64,000 nt of DNA from an uncultured beta proteobacterium. Its GTDB lineage: Bacteria > Pseudomonadota > Gammaproteobacteria > Burkholderiales > Burkholderiaceae. Below, piece after piece: positions 35,140 through 43,684 of this stretch. The notes under the pieces were generated by a model that was not told the DNA's origin, searched no databases, and saw only the letters and a program-made list of their open reading frames with translations. The position numbers were made by a program, and so were the translations under genes. Every line of letters begins with the position of its first letter. The first letter of the stretch is position 1. The stretch is taken from contig CAIUOP010000061.1 of the NCBI GenBank assembly GCA_903900805.1, positions 1-64,000 of the forward strand, written 5' to 3'.

Positions 35140-36816
35140 ATGGCCTTTAATTCCTCTAAGCCTTGGCTAAAAAATTACCCAGCAGGGGTCCCCCATGAAA
35201 TCGGGTCTCTGAGTCATTCATCCTTAACTGAATTTCTGGACGAATGCTTTAGTCGCTTTGGAAAGCGTAAAGCTGTAGAGGCTATGGGAAAGTTTTTCTC
35301 ATATAAAGAAGTTGATAAACTTTCCAAAGACTTTGCATCCTATCTACAAACCCTTGATCTAGAGAAGGGTGCACGGGTTGCGTTAATGTATCCCAATGTG
35401 ATTGAGTATGTCGTTGCCATGATTGGTACTCTGCGTGCTGGTTATGTGGTGGTGAATATCAATCCGCTCTATACCGCCCGAGAACTTGAGGCCCAACTAG
35501 TAGATAGTGGGGCAGCAGTGCTGGTAGTGATGGAGAACTTTGCCCATACCTACCAAGAAGTAAATGCCCAAACAGGAATTCGCCAAGTGATTGTGAGTAG
35601 TCCGGGCGAGTTAATGGGTGTCAAAGGACATTTAATTAATTGGGTAGCAAGAGAGATTAAAAAACTCATACCAGCTTGGGAGTTTGTACACATTACTTTC
35701 AAAGACGCACTTCAAAAAGGCAGTGAGCACCATTTTCAGAAGCCGAAGATTGGTTTAGAGGATATTGCTTTCTTACAATATACCGGTGGCACTACTGGCA
35801 TCTCAAAAGGAGCAGTATTACTGCACCGAAACATTCTTGCAAATGTGATGCAGATAGAGAGTTGGCTAAAACCCGGTCTCAAGCAAAAACCAGAACAGCA
35901 ATTGGTATTTTTATGTGCACTGCCAATGACCCATATTTTTGCTTTGACAGCTTGTGCTTTGCTGGGCATTGCTAAGGGCAGTCTATTGATTCTCGTTCCC
36001 AATCCACGTGATATCACTGGCTTTATTAAAACGCTCATGAAGCATCCCAATATCAACATATTCCCTGGAGTGAATACACTCTTTCATGCGCTCATTCATC
36101 GGCCAGAGTTTAAGAAGGTAAAGCTACCCAATTTATTAGTCACGATTGGCGGTGGCATGGCAGTACATAAAAAAACAGCAGACCACTGGCAAGCACTGAC
36201 AGGCGTTCCTATTGCGCAGGGTTATGGTTTATCAGAGACATCTCCGGTTGTCTGTGTAAACACGCCATTAGAGACTCATTTCACAGGGCACATTGGCATG
36301 CCAATTCCAAGCACTAATGTTGTTATTCTGGATGATGATGAGGCAGAGCTTCCATACGGCACGCCTGGTGAGATTTGTATTCAAGGCCCGCAAGTGATGG
36401 CAGGCTATTGGAATAAACCAGAAGAAACGAGTTATTGCATGACAGCTGACGGCTTCTTCAAATCAGGGGATATTGGCTTTATCACTGATCAAGGTTACGT
36501 AGAGATTGTTGATCGTAAGAAAGATATGATCGTAGTCGCAGGATTTAAAGTGTACCCAAACGATGTAGAAGATTACCTAGTTCAAATGGATGGTATTCGA
36601 GAATGTGCTGTTATTGGAGTGCCTCACCGCAAGCTAGGAGAAATCGTAAAAGCTTATGTAGTGAGAGATAACCACCATTTAACTGAGGCAAATATCTTGC
36701 AATATTGCAAAGATCATATGACCAGCTATAAACGCCCTCGGAAAGTCGTCTTTATCGATGAGCTTCCGAAATCCAATGTCGGTAAGATTTTACGCCGTGA
36801 ACTCAGAAACTTATAG
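35140..36816 (+). CDS. fadD: Long-chain fatty acid CoA ligase
   Basis: The 558-residue enzyme belongs to the ANL adenylating family. It has the P-loop YTGGTTGISKGAVLLHRN, the QGYGLSETSPVV motif, the acidic FKSGDIGFI loop, the hinge DRKKDMIVVAGFKVYPNDVE and the catalytic Lys near the end in PKSNVGKILRREL. Length and motifs fit FadD, which activates fatty acids to acyl-CoA for beta-oxidation. It ends convergent with the dehydratase gene, with a short hairpin at 36816-36833. Confidence 0.9.
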   Translation: MAFNSSKPWLKNYPAGVPHEIGSLSHSSLTEFLDECFSRFGKRKAVEAMGKFFSYKEVDKLSKDFASYLQTLDLEKGARVALMYPNVIEYVVAMIGTLRAGYVVVNINPLYTARELEAQLVDSGAAVLVVMENFAHTYQEVNAQTGIRQVIVSSPGELMGVKGHLINWVAREIKKLIPAWEFVHITFKDALQKGSEHHFQKPKIGLEDIAFLQYTGGTTGISKGAVLLHRNILANVMQIESWLKPGLKQKPEQQLVFLCALPMTHIFALTACALLGIAKGSLLILVPNPRDITGFIKTLMKHPNINIFPGVNTLFHALIHRPEFKKVKLPNLLVTIGGGMAVHKKTADHWQALTGVPIAQGYGLSETSPVVCVNTPLETHFTGHIGMPIPSTNVVILDDDEAELPYGTPGEICIQGPQVMAGYWNKPEETSYCMTADGFFKSGDIGFITDQGYVEIVDRKKDMIVVAGFKVYPNDVEDYLVQMDGIRECAVIGVPHRKLGEIVKAYVVRDNHHLTEANILQYCKDHMTSYKRPRKVVFIDELPKSNVGKILRRELRNL

Positions 36817-36832
36817 GCTTTCCGTAGAAAGC

Positions 36833-38578
36833 TTAGCGAGGAGTTTTACCAATCATCTTGGCTGCTCTTAAGAAATCAAAGTCAACACCCTGATCAGCCT
36901 GTGTCACGGTGTCTAAAAATAATTTTTTGTAGCCGCGTTCAGCGGTGGGTGAGGTAATCGGATTTTCTTTAGTGCGCTTGGCTAACTCTTCATCTGAAAT
37001 GAGCAGGCTAATCTCCCGATTCTTGACACTAAGTCGAATGCGATCACCATTGCGAACCTGGGCTAATGGGCCACCAATTGCTGATTCAGGGGTAACGTGC
37101 AGCACAATCGTGCCAAATGCTGTGCCGCTCATACGTCCATCAGAGATGCGCACGATGTCTTTTACACCTGCGCGCGCCAATTTCATGGGAATCGGAATGT
37201 AGCCAGCCTCAGGCATGCCCGGCGCACCTTTAGGGCCAATATTCTTGAGTACCAAAATATCATCTGCTGTGACATCTAAATCAGGACTGTCAATCCGACT
37301 AGCTAGATCTTCGGCATTCTCAAACACTACTGCACGACCTTCATGCTCCATCAGCTTCTCGTTAGCAGCCGATTGTTTAATGATCGAGCCGCCAGGAGCA
37401 AGATTGCCATGCAAGACAGCAATGCTACCGCGTGGGTAAATTGGATTATCCAATTTGCGAACTACATCTTGTTTAAAGCTTGGAGGTGCTGCATCGATTT
37501 CTTCGCCGAGGGTTCTGCCGCTAACAGTCATGGCGTTAAGTTTTAGCAGTGGCTTGAGCTCACGAAGCAGTGTAGTCATGCCGCCAGCGTCATGGAAATT
37601 TTCCATGTAATGATCCCCAGAGGGTTTGAGATCAACAAGCACCGGAGTTTCGTTGCCCATTTTATCTAAGGCCTCTAAATCAATCTCTAGACCCATGCGA
37701 CCAGCAATTGCGGTTAAGTGGACGATGCCATTAGTAGAGCCACCAATCGCTAGCAATACCCGGATCGCATTTTCAAAGGCATCTGCTGTCAAAATCTTAT
37801 CAATGCTCAAGCCATCTTTGGCCATTTGCACTGCACATGTGCCAGTTTCTTCTGCAACCCGAATTCGATCTGCAGTCACGGCTGGTGGGGTGGCGCCCCC
37901 AGGAACAGTCATTCCCAAAGCTTCAGAGATGCAGGCCATAGTGCTGGCAGTGCCCATGACTGAGCAGGTACCTACGCTTGCAACCAGTTGATCATTCACT
38001 TCATCTTTTTCAACTTCATCGATCTCGCCAGCACGGAACTTACCCCAGTAACGACGACAGTCTGTGCAGGCGCCAACGCGCTCGCTGCGATGTGAGCCGG
38101 TGAGCATTGAGCCAGTGATGAGTTGAATAGCAGGTAAACCTGCGGAAGCAGCGCCCATCATTTGTGCGGGAACTGTTTTATCACATCCACCAATCATGAC
38201 AACTGCATCCATCGGTTGTGCACGCAACATCTCTTCGGTGTCCATTGACATGAGGTTACGTAAATACATGCTCGTTGGTGCTGCAAAGCTCTCATGAATT
38301 GAGATCGTTGGAAATTCCATTGGTAAACCGCCAGCAAGCATGACGCCGCGCTTCACTGCTTCAAGCAGTTGTGGCGTATTGCCGTGGCATGGGTTGTATG
38401 CGCTACCGGTGTTAATAATTCCAATAACAGGGCGGTCTAAGGCGCTATTGGTATAGCCAGCACCCTTAATAAATGCTTTACGTAAAAATAATGAGAAGCC
38501 CTTATCGCCATAGCTTGTTAAGCCCTTACGTAAACCCGTCTCAGGTGCTGTCTTAGGATCTTTTGGCTTGGTGCTCAT
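36833..38578 (-). CDS. IlvD/Edd family dehydratase (sugar-acid type)
   Basis: The 581-residue product belongs to the IlvD/Edd dehydratases. Three iron-sulfur cysteines are at 64 (NPCHGN), 132 (GGCDKT) and 205 (GTCSVMGTAST). This pattern and the motifs ACTDCRRYW and GTCSVMGTASTMA match the L-arabinonate and related sugar-acid dehydratases with a [2Fe-2S] cluster more closely than true IlvD, which has GACGGMYTANTM. It is often annotated dihydroxy-acid dehydratase. The role in valine synthesis is thus doubtful; a sugar-acid substrate is likely. No other sugar-acid genes are adjacent. Confidence 0.88.
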   Translation of the reverse strand: MSTKPKDPKTAPETGLRKGLTSYGDKGFSLFLRKAFIKGAGYTNSALDRPVIGIINTGSAYNPCHGNTPQLLEAVKRGVMLAGGLPMEFPTISIHESFAAPTSMYLRNLMSMDTEEMLRAQPMDAVVMIGGCDKTVPAQMMGAASAGLPAIQLITGSMLTGSHRSERVGACTDCRRYWGKFRAGEIDEVEKDEVNDQLVASVGTCSVMGTASTMACISEALGMTVPGGATPPAVTADRIRVAEETGTCAVQMAKDGLSIDKILTADAFENAIRVLLAIGGSTNGIVHLTAIAGRMGLEIDLEALDKMGNETPVLVDLKPSGDHYMENFHDAGGMTTLLRELKPLLKLNAMTVSGRTLGEEIDAAPPSFKQDVVRKLDNPIYPRGSIAVLHGNLAPGGSIIKQSAANEKLMEHEGRAVVFENAEDLASRIDSPDLDVTADDILVLKNIGPKGAPGMPEAGYIPIPMKLARAGVKDIVRISDGRMSGTAFGTIVLHVTPESAIGGPLAQVRNGDRIRLSVKNREISLLISDEELAKRTKENPITSPTAERGYKKLFLDTVTQADQGVDFDFLRAAKMIGKTPR

Positions 38579-38651
38579 ATTGGTCTTAGTAATAAATGAT
38601 TTATATAAATTCTATTTAGGGCTAATTGTAGCTATGCAAGTACTAAACCGC

Positions 38652-39578
38652 TTACAAGCCCCCACCCCAGCGATATTGCCAAGATATCCCCAGCATGTCA
38701 TAGCTTGTATTGGTATTAGAGTAGACACCCTTGCTACCAGTCAACCGAATAGCGTTGTACTTATCGATGGGATACGAGAACGTGCTGCCAAAACGCCAGC
38801 TTTCTTGTGAGCCATTGATTGTCGACCCATTGATATAGGTTTGCCCTCCAAAGAAGTAGGTTGCATCAGCTGATATCCAGGCGGTATTTGGGAAATAATA
38901 GATCACATGCGCTTCTGTTGAATACACTGGATTTTGGGATAAGGTGTTGTTGCCCATATAACTAGCATTACTGGTAAAGATTGATGCCATACCAGCTAGC
39001 TCTAAGCGCCATGGACCAACTGCTTGTGAAGCCCCAATGCCCGGTTGAATCACTGTGCGATTTCCACCGACATTCACCATTTGAACGTTGTTGTACTTCC
39101 CCCAAGGAATTGTTGCGGCTAGGCTTGCACCAATGATGAGATCTTGTTGATAATTTTTAAACTCGCTTTCCGAGAGGGCAGGAGCACCATATAAATTGAC
39201 TGAGGCTTTAATCATGGGATCTGACAGTCCTTCAGAAGATGCGTTGATCACCTGACCATTTGCAGTGCCTGTGCCAGATAATTCTGCGTAAGGAAGAGTT
39301 AGAGAGAGTCTTCCAGATTGACCTGCAACATCGAGAACATGAGTCAAGTTAATAACTTCAGTAGTGAGTTTGTACGTACTACTTTTGGCTTGTGCAATGC
39401 CGCCTGTAATAAAGTTGATGTCAACAGGCGCATTTGAATAAGCGCGGGCTTCAATTTCTTGAGCATGAATCTCAAAAGTGAGAAATCCAAGAGCACAAAA
39501 CCAAAACAGTTTTTTAGAAAATGAAGACGGAGAGTGCCGGTTCGAAAAGCTATTGACCACCAGAATTTTTTCTGCCAA
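38652..39578 (-). CDS. Outer-membrane transporter-like protein (Phenol_MetA_deg family)
   Basis: The 308-residue product has a signal peptide (hydrophobic LFWFCALGFLTFEIHA) and a beta-rich mature part with alternating polar and aromatic residues and GxGxS turns, in the style of PF13557, the MetA-pathway phenol degradation family of putative outer-membrane porins. The C-terminus GISWQYRWGGGL is aromatic but does not end in Phe. It overlaps the preceding membrane protein gene by 29 bp and completes a trhP-membrane-porin unit. The transported substrate is unknown. Confidence 0.75.
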   Translation of the reverse strand: MAEKILVVNSFSNRHSPSSFSKKLFWFCALGFLTFEIHAQEIEARAYSNAPVDINFITGGIAQAKSSTYKLTTEVINLTHVLDVAGQSGRLSLTLPYAELSGTGTANGQVINASSEGLSDPMIKASVNLYGAPALSESEFKNYQQDLIIGASLAATIPWGKYNNVQMVNVGGNRTVIQPGIGASQAVGPWRLELAGMASIFTSNASYMGNNTLSQNPVYSTEAHVIYYFPNTAWISADATYFFGGQTYINGSTINGSQESWRFGSTFSYPIDKYNAIRLTGSKGVYSNTNTSYDMLGISWQYRWGGGL

Positions 39579-40089
39579 ACAGAATAGTTAGGATTGCATT
39601 TTTCCCTAAGGCCAATTTCATACCAATTAATACTAAATAAGGCCAGACTATTAGCCAATAGACCAGCGACATTGCCAAAATATGTAGAGGATTTTTTTGG
39701 CCGAAGCTAGCCATAGAGTCTAGAAAGTTTTTTCCATGAATTAGACCTTCGATTCCAGCTTCAATATAGTTCAAGCCCAGAACAACCAAGAGATACAAGA
39801 TCGATTCCAAAAATAAAGATTTAATAATGCCATTGGATTTTTCAACATTAATTGGAAAAATAGCTTGGGCTATCAACATAAATTTAGCGCATAAGCCTGC
39901 CTTAATGATGGCAATTCCAAATAGGGATAAAGGAATAGGGTGCTTATCTAAGGTTGTGGCGGCTAAAAGCGTAAGAGCACAGAACCAGGTAGAAAAATAA
40001 GCGGTAAGAATTAATGCTTGCTCTGCCTCTGCCTTTATTTTCTTCTTAATCCCTGGCGAGTGGTTTTCGTTCTCTGTGGCAGCATTCAT
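39550..40089 (-). CDS. Inner membrane protein of unknown function
   Basis: The 179-residue product has about four predicted transmembrane segments (around 25-48, 53-75, 90-110 and 130-160). The N-terminus is charged and the C-terminus basic (GRKNSGGQ). I do not recognise the family. It lies 3 bp after trhP and overlaps the transporter-like gene by 29 bp, so it is probably cotranscribed with both. Confidence 0.65.
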   Translation of the reverse strand: MNAATENENHSPGIKKKIKAEAEQALILTAYFSTWFCALTLLAATTLDKHPIPLSLFGIAIIKAGLCAKFMLIAQAIFPINVEKSNGIIKSLFLESILYLLVVLGLNYIEAGIEGLIHGKNFLDSMASFGQKNPLHILAMSLVYWLIVWPYLVLIGMKLALGKNAILTILFGRKNSGGQ

Positions 40090-40092
40090 TAT

Positions 40093-41421
40093 TTAAGCGT
40101 TACAGCAAGATTCACCGCTAGAGCAGGCGGAGGCAGTTTCTACAGGCGCTGGTTCATTGGTATAGCGGGCAATAAATGCATGTTTACCATGCAGGGGTAA
40201 CTTGATCCATACAAAGTGACCAGAACCAGGGGCAACATCAATAGGCTCTCCACCCATATTCCACATGGCATCTAAGACAATATCTTGATTTCCTTGCGGT
40301 TCAATGATTTCAAGCTTGTCACCAACTGAAAAGCGATTTTTAACATCGACTTTGACTCGACCAGAAGCAGAGTCAATATCGAGGGTTTCAGCAACATATA
40401 AACTTCTACCTGAAAGGGAATAGCCCCTCATATACAGTTGATAATCCTTATCATGGTGGCGCTCATAAAAGCCATCGGTATAGCCGCGATTAGCAAGACC
40501 TTCTAGATTGCCAAGCAAGGTTGTATTAAAAGGTTTTCCTGCAACTGCATCATCGATAGCAGAGCGATAAGCTTGGCAGGTACGAGAAACATAATAGGGT
40601 GACTTCGTGCGACCTTCGATCTTGAATGAGTCGATACCCATCTTGGTTAGTTTTTCGATGTGCTCAACGGCGCGCAAATCTTTTGAATTCATGATATAGG
40701 TGCCATGCTCATCTTCTTCCATCGGCATTAATTCACCAGGCCTTTTAGCTTCTTGCAGGAGAACGACGTCGCCACTAGAAGTTTGTTGGCCAGGCTTGAC
40801 CTTGTAATCCCAGCGACAAGCATTAGTACAGGCACCTTGATTAGAGTCACGATGAGACATATAGCCTGAGAGTAAGCAACGCCCTGAATAGGCGATACAC
40901 AAAGCACCATGGACGAATACTTCAAGCTCCATCTCTGGACAGTCTTGACGAACCTCTTCAATCTCATCAAAAGAGAGTTCGCGGGACAAAATTACTCGGC
41001 TAATACCAACAGAGCGCCAGAATTTAGCAGAAGCGCCATTGACCGTATTCGCTTGTACTGATAAATGAATGGGCATATCTGGCCAAGCTTCTCTGGCCAT
41101 CATGATCAGACCAGGATCAGACATGATGAGCGCATCGGGTTTTAAATCCACTACTGGTGACATATCCTTAATATAGGTACGCGTCTTTCCACCATGCGGC
41201 AATAAGTTAGAAACCAAATAAAACTTTTTACCTAGCTCATGCGCAGTATCAATGCCTTCTTTGAGCACTTCAATTTTGCCGAAGTCATTATTACGAACGC
41301 GTAAGGAATAGCGAGGTTGGCCAGCATAAATAGCATCCGCCCCGAATTCGAAAGCAGTTCGCAACATGGAAAGGCTGCCAGCAGGGGCTAGTAGTTCTGG
41401 GATCTTGTTCATAGAGTTCAT
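40093..41421 (-). CDS. trhP: tRNA 5-hydroxyuridine synthase TrhP (peptidase U32 family)
   Basis: TrhP (YegQ) introduces the hydroxyl at U34 in tRNAs, using prephenate. The 442-residue product carries the U32 signature: YAGQPRYSLRVRNNDF, HLSVQANTVN, the FVHGALCIAYSGRCLLSGY Cys-containing motif, and NQGACTNACRW. This motif set matches YegQ rather than RlhA or UbiU/UbiV. The C-terminal Cys-rich tail (SACSSGESCC) is unusual. ATG 41412 is an alternative start. Confidence 0.9.
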   Translation of the reverse strand: MNSMNKIPELLAPAGSLSMLRTAFEFGADAIYAGQPRYSLRVRNNDFGKIEVLKEGIDTAHELGKKFYLVSNLLPHGGKTRTYIKDMSPVVDLKPDALIMSDPGLIMMAREAWPDMPIHLSVQANTVNGASAKFWRSVGISRVILSRELSFDEIEEVRQDCPEMELEVFVHGALCIAYSGRCLLSGYMSHRDSNQGACTNACRWDYKVKPGQQTSSGDVVLLQEAKRPGELMPMEEDEHGTYIMNSKDLRAVEHIEKLTKMGIDSFKIEGRTKSPYYVSRTCQAYRSAIDDAVAGKPFNTTLLGNLEGLANRGYTDGFYERHHDKDYQLYMRGYSLSGRSLYVAETLDIDSASGRVKVDVKNRFSVGDKLEIIEPQGNQDIVLDAMWNMGGEPIDVAPGSGHFVWIKLPLHGKHAFIARYTNEPAPVETASACSSGESCCNA

Positions 41422-41783
41422 TTTAAGGCGCTTGGCAGATTTTGGGATTTATGGAAAGAGTCCCACTAGTAAATAAAGGCGGTCAATTAGACTTCTATAG
41501 GAGGGTAGCCCCCATTCCTACCTGAGCTTATCAGCTAGCTTCTAAAATCATGGCGATTCTGGCTTACAAAAGGGCCTAATAAGGTCCCGGGCTACCCTTA
41601 AATCCTGCTGAATAGGCTAATCACCTATTTAATGGGTATTTTTGACCACCATAAAAGCAATTTAAGTCATATTTTCCCCAAAACTAGGGTTATTACTACA
41701 TTTGCTTGTTTACTATCAAAAAAAGAGGTTATATAATTTTTTCGTAGTTCTGTTTAAATTGATCAATAACACACGGAGTAAAT
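41422..41783. other. 360-bp intergenic region with strong structure
   Basis: No ORF of note. It separates divergent trhP and the first EF-hand gene. A 10-bp perfect inverted repeat AGGGTAGCCC (41502-41511) and GGGCTACCCT (41589-41598) closes about 77 nt of loop. A competing local stem GGTAG (41504-41508)/CTACC (41518-41522) uses the same left arm. A third hairpin AATAGG/CCTATT lies at 41611-41629. The right part holds the EF-hand promoter. Confidence 0.5.
41709..41737 (+). promoter_or_regulatory. Promoter of the first EF-hand gene
   Basis: A perfect TATAAT at 41732-41737 is spaced 17 bp from TTTACT at 41709-41714. It gives a start near 41744 and a leader of about 40 nt before the EF-hand ATG at 41784, which has a GGAG ribosome binding site. 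Confidence 0.65.
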
Positions 41784-42035
41784 ATGAAATTATTAGCTAC
41801 AGCAGTTGCCTTATCTTTCTTGTCTTTCGGCGCTGTCGCTCAAAAGGGTGGCCTTGACACGAATAATGACGGTAAAGTTTCTTCAAAAGAGCTAGCTGTT
41901 TGCGATATCAACGGCGATAAAATTATCACCAAAGATGAAGCAAAAAAATGCGGCATGACTGATGCGCAATGGAAACAGTTCGACAAAGACCAAAGTGGTC
42001 AGATCGAAGCAATTGAGATTGCAAACGCAGGTTAA
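41784..42035 (+). CDS. Small exported EF-hand protein
   Basis: The 83-residue product has a signal peptide cut at about AVAQ (residue 20). The mature 63 residues hold three 12-residue EF-hand loops: 25-36 (DTNNDGKVSSKE), 41-52 (DINGDKIITKDE) and 67-78 (DKDQSGQIEAIE), all with acidic or oxygen ligands at 1, 3, 5 and a Glu at 12, as needed for calcium. Cys 40 and Cys 56 bracket the second loop and could form a disulfide across it. Calcium binding in the periplasm is strongly suggested. Its role is unknown. It has its own promoter and terminator. Confidence 0.88.
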   Translation: MKLLATAVALSFLSFGAVAQKGGLDTNNDGKVSSKELAVCDINGDKIITKDEAKKCGMTDAQWKQFDKDQSGQIEAIEIANAG

Positions 42036-42073
42036 GTCTTACCCCCTATAAAAATATAAGGGGAATAGAATTT

Positions 42074-42106
42074 ACACAATACCCGCTTCGGCGGGTATTG
42101 TGTTTT
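42074..42106 (+). terminator. Rho-independent terminator after the first EF-hand gene
   Basis: A perfect 13-bp stem, ACACAATACCCGC with GCGGGTATTGTGT, is capped by a TTCG tetraloop and followed by a T-run. It isolates this gene from the lipoprotein genes downstream. Confidence 0.9.
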
Positions 42107-42230
42107 CTGGGCTCATGCCATGCAAGGTGAGCTCCTCATGTCAGCTGTAAGTACCATATTGGTGCAGATAGCCTTATCAAACCATTTGTGAATTTATTCT
42201 TTAGTGGCATAGTCGCCATAAAATTAGTCA

Positions 42231-42602
42231 ATGAATAAATTAGCCCAAACTTCCTGTTTTTTAGTCATTTTGCTGACTACTCTGTCGGCCTGTACTACAG
42301 CAAAACTAGAGGCCCGACTTGAAGCCAATCCACAATGCAAAGAGGTCTATAACGCTAAAACCGGAGCATTGATGCCATGCCCTGGATCTGATAAATCTTT
42401 TTATGTTGCAGCAGGGATAGAGACGCCAAGAAAAACTAAGGCGGTAGAAGTGTTAAGTACAGCAGAAGCCAGTCCAGCTCTAGTCCAAACTCCAGCACCC
42501 CAACTAACCCCAGGCACTAAAGCAATGCAAGCTCGGTCTGACTGCAAACCGTCGATTCACAAGAAGACGGGTGGCATTCTTCCTTGCCCACCCCTAGATT
42601 AA
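42231..42602 (+). CDS. Small lipoprotein with duplicated Cys motif
   Basis: The 123-residue product has a lipoprotein signal with LSAC, lipidated Cys 21. The mature part contains the same motif twice, CK-x5-KTG-x3-PCP, at 36-51 (CKEVYNAKTGALMPCP) and 105-120 (CKPSIHKKTGGILPCP). Each has two cysteines 14 residues apart, a likely disulfide, and the two are joined by a Pro/Ala/Thr linker. This is an internal duplication. No family was recognised. No good ribosome binding site is visible. DUF3313 lipoprotein follows after 72 bp. Confidence 0.8.
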   Translation: MNKLAQTSCFLVILLTTLSACTTAKLEARLEANPQCKEVYNAKTGALMPCPGSDKSFYVAAGIETPRKTKAVEVLSTAEASPALVQTPAPQLTPGTKAMQARSDCKPSIHKKTGGILPCPPLD

Positions 42603-42674
42603 GCATTATTGGTTATGATGCTGTAGTGCCATTAATCTTTAATGCATGTAGCCAGCACCCATATGGGAATAAAA

Positions 42675-43358
42675 ATGAAGAAAATGAATCTTGTCACTGC
42701 ATCGATTGTTGTAGTTGGGTTGCTCGCCGCATGCAGTAATGCTCCCAAACTGACAACTGATAACATGCCTCGGTCTGGTTTCTTGCCAGATTACTCACTC
42801 TTGATTCCAATGGCTACCAGCGTTCCTGATGCTCGCATTTGGAGATACAGAATTTCTGGAGTGAGTCCTAGCTCTTACACCGCTGTGATTTTGGATCCCA
42901 TCTACTTAAATCAGAACACTACTAAAGATATCAGCGCTGAATCTATTGCCAATGCAAAAGCAGCTTTGCAAACCTCTATGCAGGAAACGGTGAATTCCCG
43001 TGGCAATATCCAGATTGTTACCAAGCCAGGACCAGGCGTTGCTCGAGTATCTGTGGGCATTACTGGTGCAGAAAGCTCTAATGATTATTTGAAGCCCTGG
43101 AACTTCACGCCGATTGGACTAGCTACAAATGCAGCAGCCTTTGCAGGTGGTGTGAACTCAAAAACTCCTGCCCTCGTCATTGAAAGTAAGATAACCGATA
43201 GCCAAAGCAACAAGCTCTTGGGTGAGGGTTTAGTCATTGTTCAAGGTGAATCATTTAGAACTGCTAGCGGCTCAGTTGACTCATTTATCGCAATGGCAAA
43301 AAAAGCAGTTAAGGTTTCAATGGAGAGTTCTGCAAACCCAAGCCCAACTGGTAAATAA
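42675..43358 (+). CDS. DUF3313-type lipoprotein
   Basis: ATG 42675 gives a classical lipoprotein signal (MKKMNLVTASIVVVGLLAAC) and 227 residues; the longer frame to 42642 adds an unlikely N-terminus. The mature part begins SNAPKLTTDNMPRSGFLPDYSLL and has the general layout of DUF3313 outer-membrane lipoproteins, with a central RVSVGITGAE strand region and GEGLVIVQGESF near the end. Function is unknown. The second EF-hand gene starts 9 bp downstream. Confidence 0.78.
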   Translation: MKKMNLVTASIVVVGLLAACSNAPKLTTDNMPRSGFLPDYSLLIPMATSVPDARIWRYRISGVSPSSYTAVILDPIYLNQNTTKDISAESIANAKAALQTSMQETVNSRGNIQIVTKPGPGVARVSVGITGAESSNDYLKPWNFTPIGLATNAAAFAGGVNSKTPALVIESKITDSQSNKLLGEGLVIVQGESFRTASGSVDSFIAMAKKAVKVSMESSANPSPTGK

Positions 43359-43367
43359 GCGATTTCC

Positions 43368-43628
43368 ATGTATTTTATTAAAAATACACTGATATGGGCT
43401 GCGTGCGTATTGTCTGCTTTGCCAATGAGCGCATCTGCAGATAATGCATCTCGTAATCAGGAAATTGCTGAACGCTTTGCAAAATGTGACACCAATCGCG
43501 ATGGTAAGCTCACACGGGACGAGGCTAAGGGTTGTATGCCCCGTATCTACAGCCATTTTGACTATATCGACTCCTCTAAGAAGGGCTATTTAACGGTTGC
43601 TGAGATTCAGGCTGTTGCTGATAATTAA
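43368..43628 (+). CDS. Small exported EF-hand protein
   Basis: The 86-residue product has a signal peptide cut near SASA (about 24). One good EF-hand loop is at 41-52 (DTNRDGKLTRDE) and a degenerate one at 68-79 (DSSKKGYLTVAE, Lys at position 5). Cys 40 and Cys 56 bracket the first loop at exactly the same spacing as in the EF-hand protein at 41784, and the following AKxC is shared. It lies 9 bp after the DUF3313 gene. Function is unknown. Confidence 0.85.
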   Translation: MYFIKNTLIWAACVLSALPMSASADNASRNQEIAERFAKCDTNRDGKLTRDEAKGCMPRIYSHFDYIDSSKKGYLTVAEIQAVADN

Positions 43629-43684
43629 TTGCGGCACATTTGAATACAGAGTCTCTTAGGAGGCTCTTTTACATTGGATAACGT

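Noticed and set aside
36816-36833. Hairpin between fadD and the dehydratase gene
   Set aside because: The stem GCTTTC/GAAAGC is real but there is no T-run on either side and it overlaps the dehydratase stop codon.
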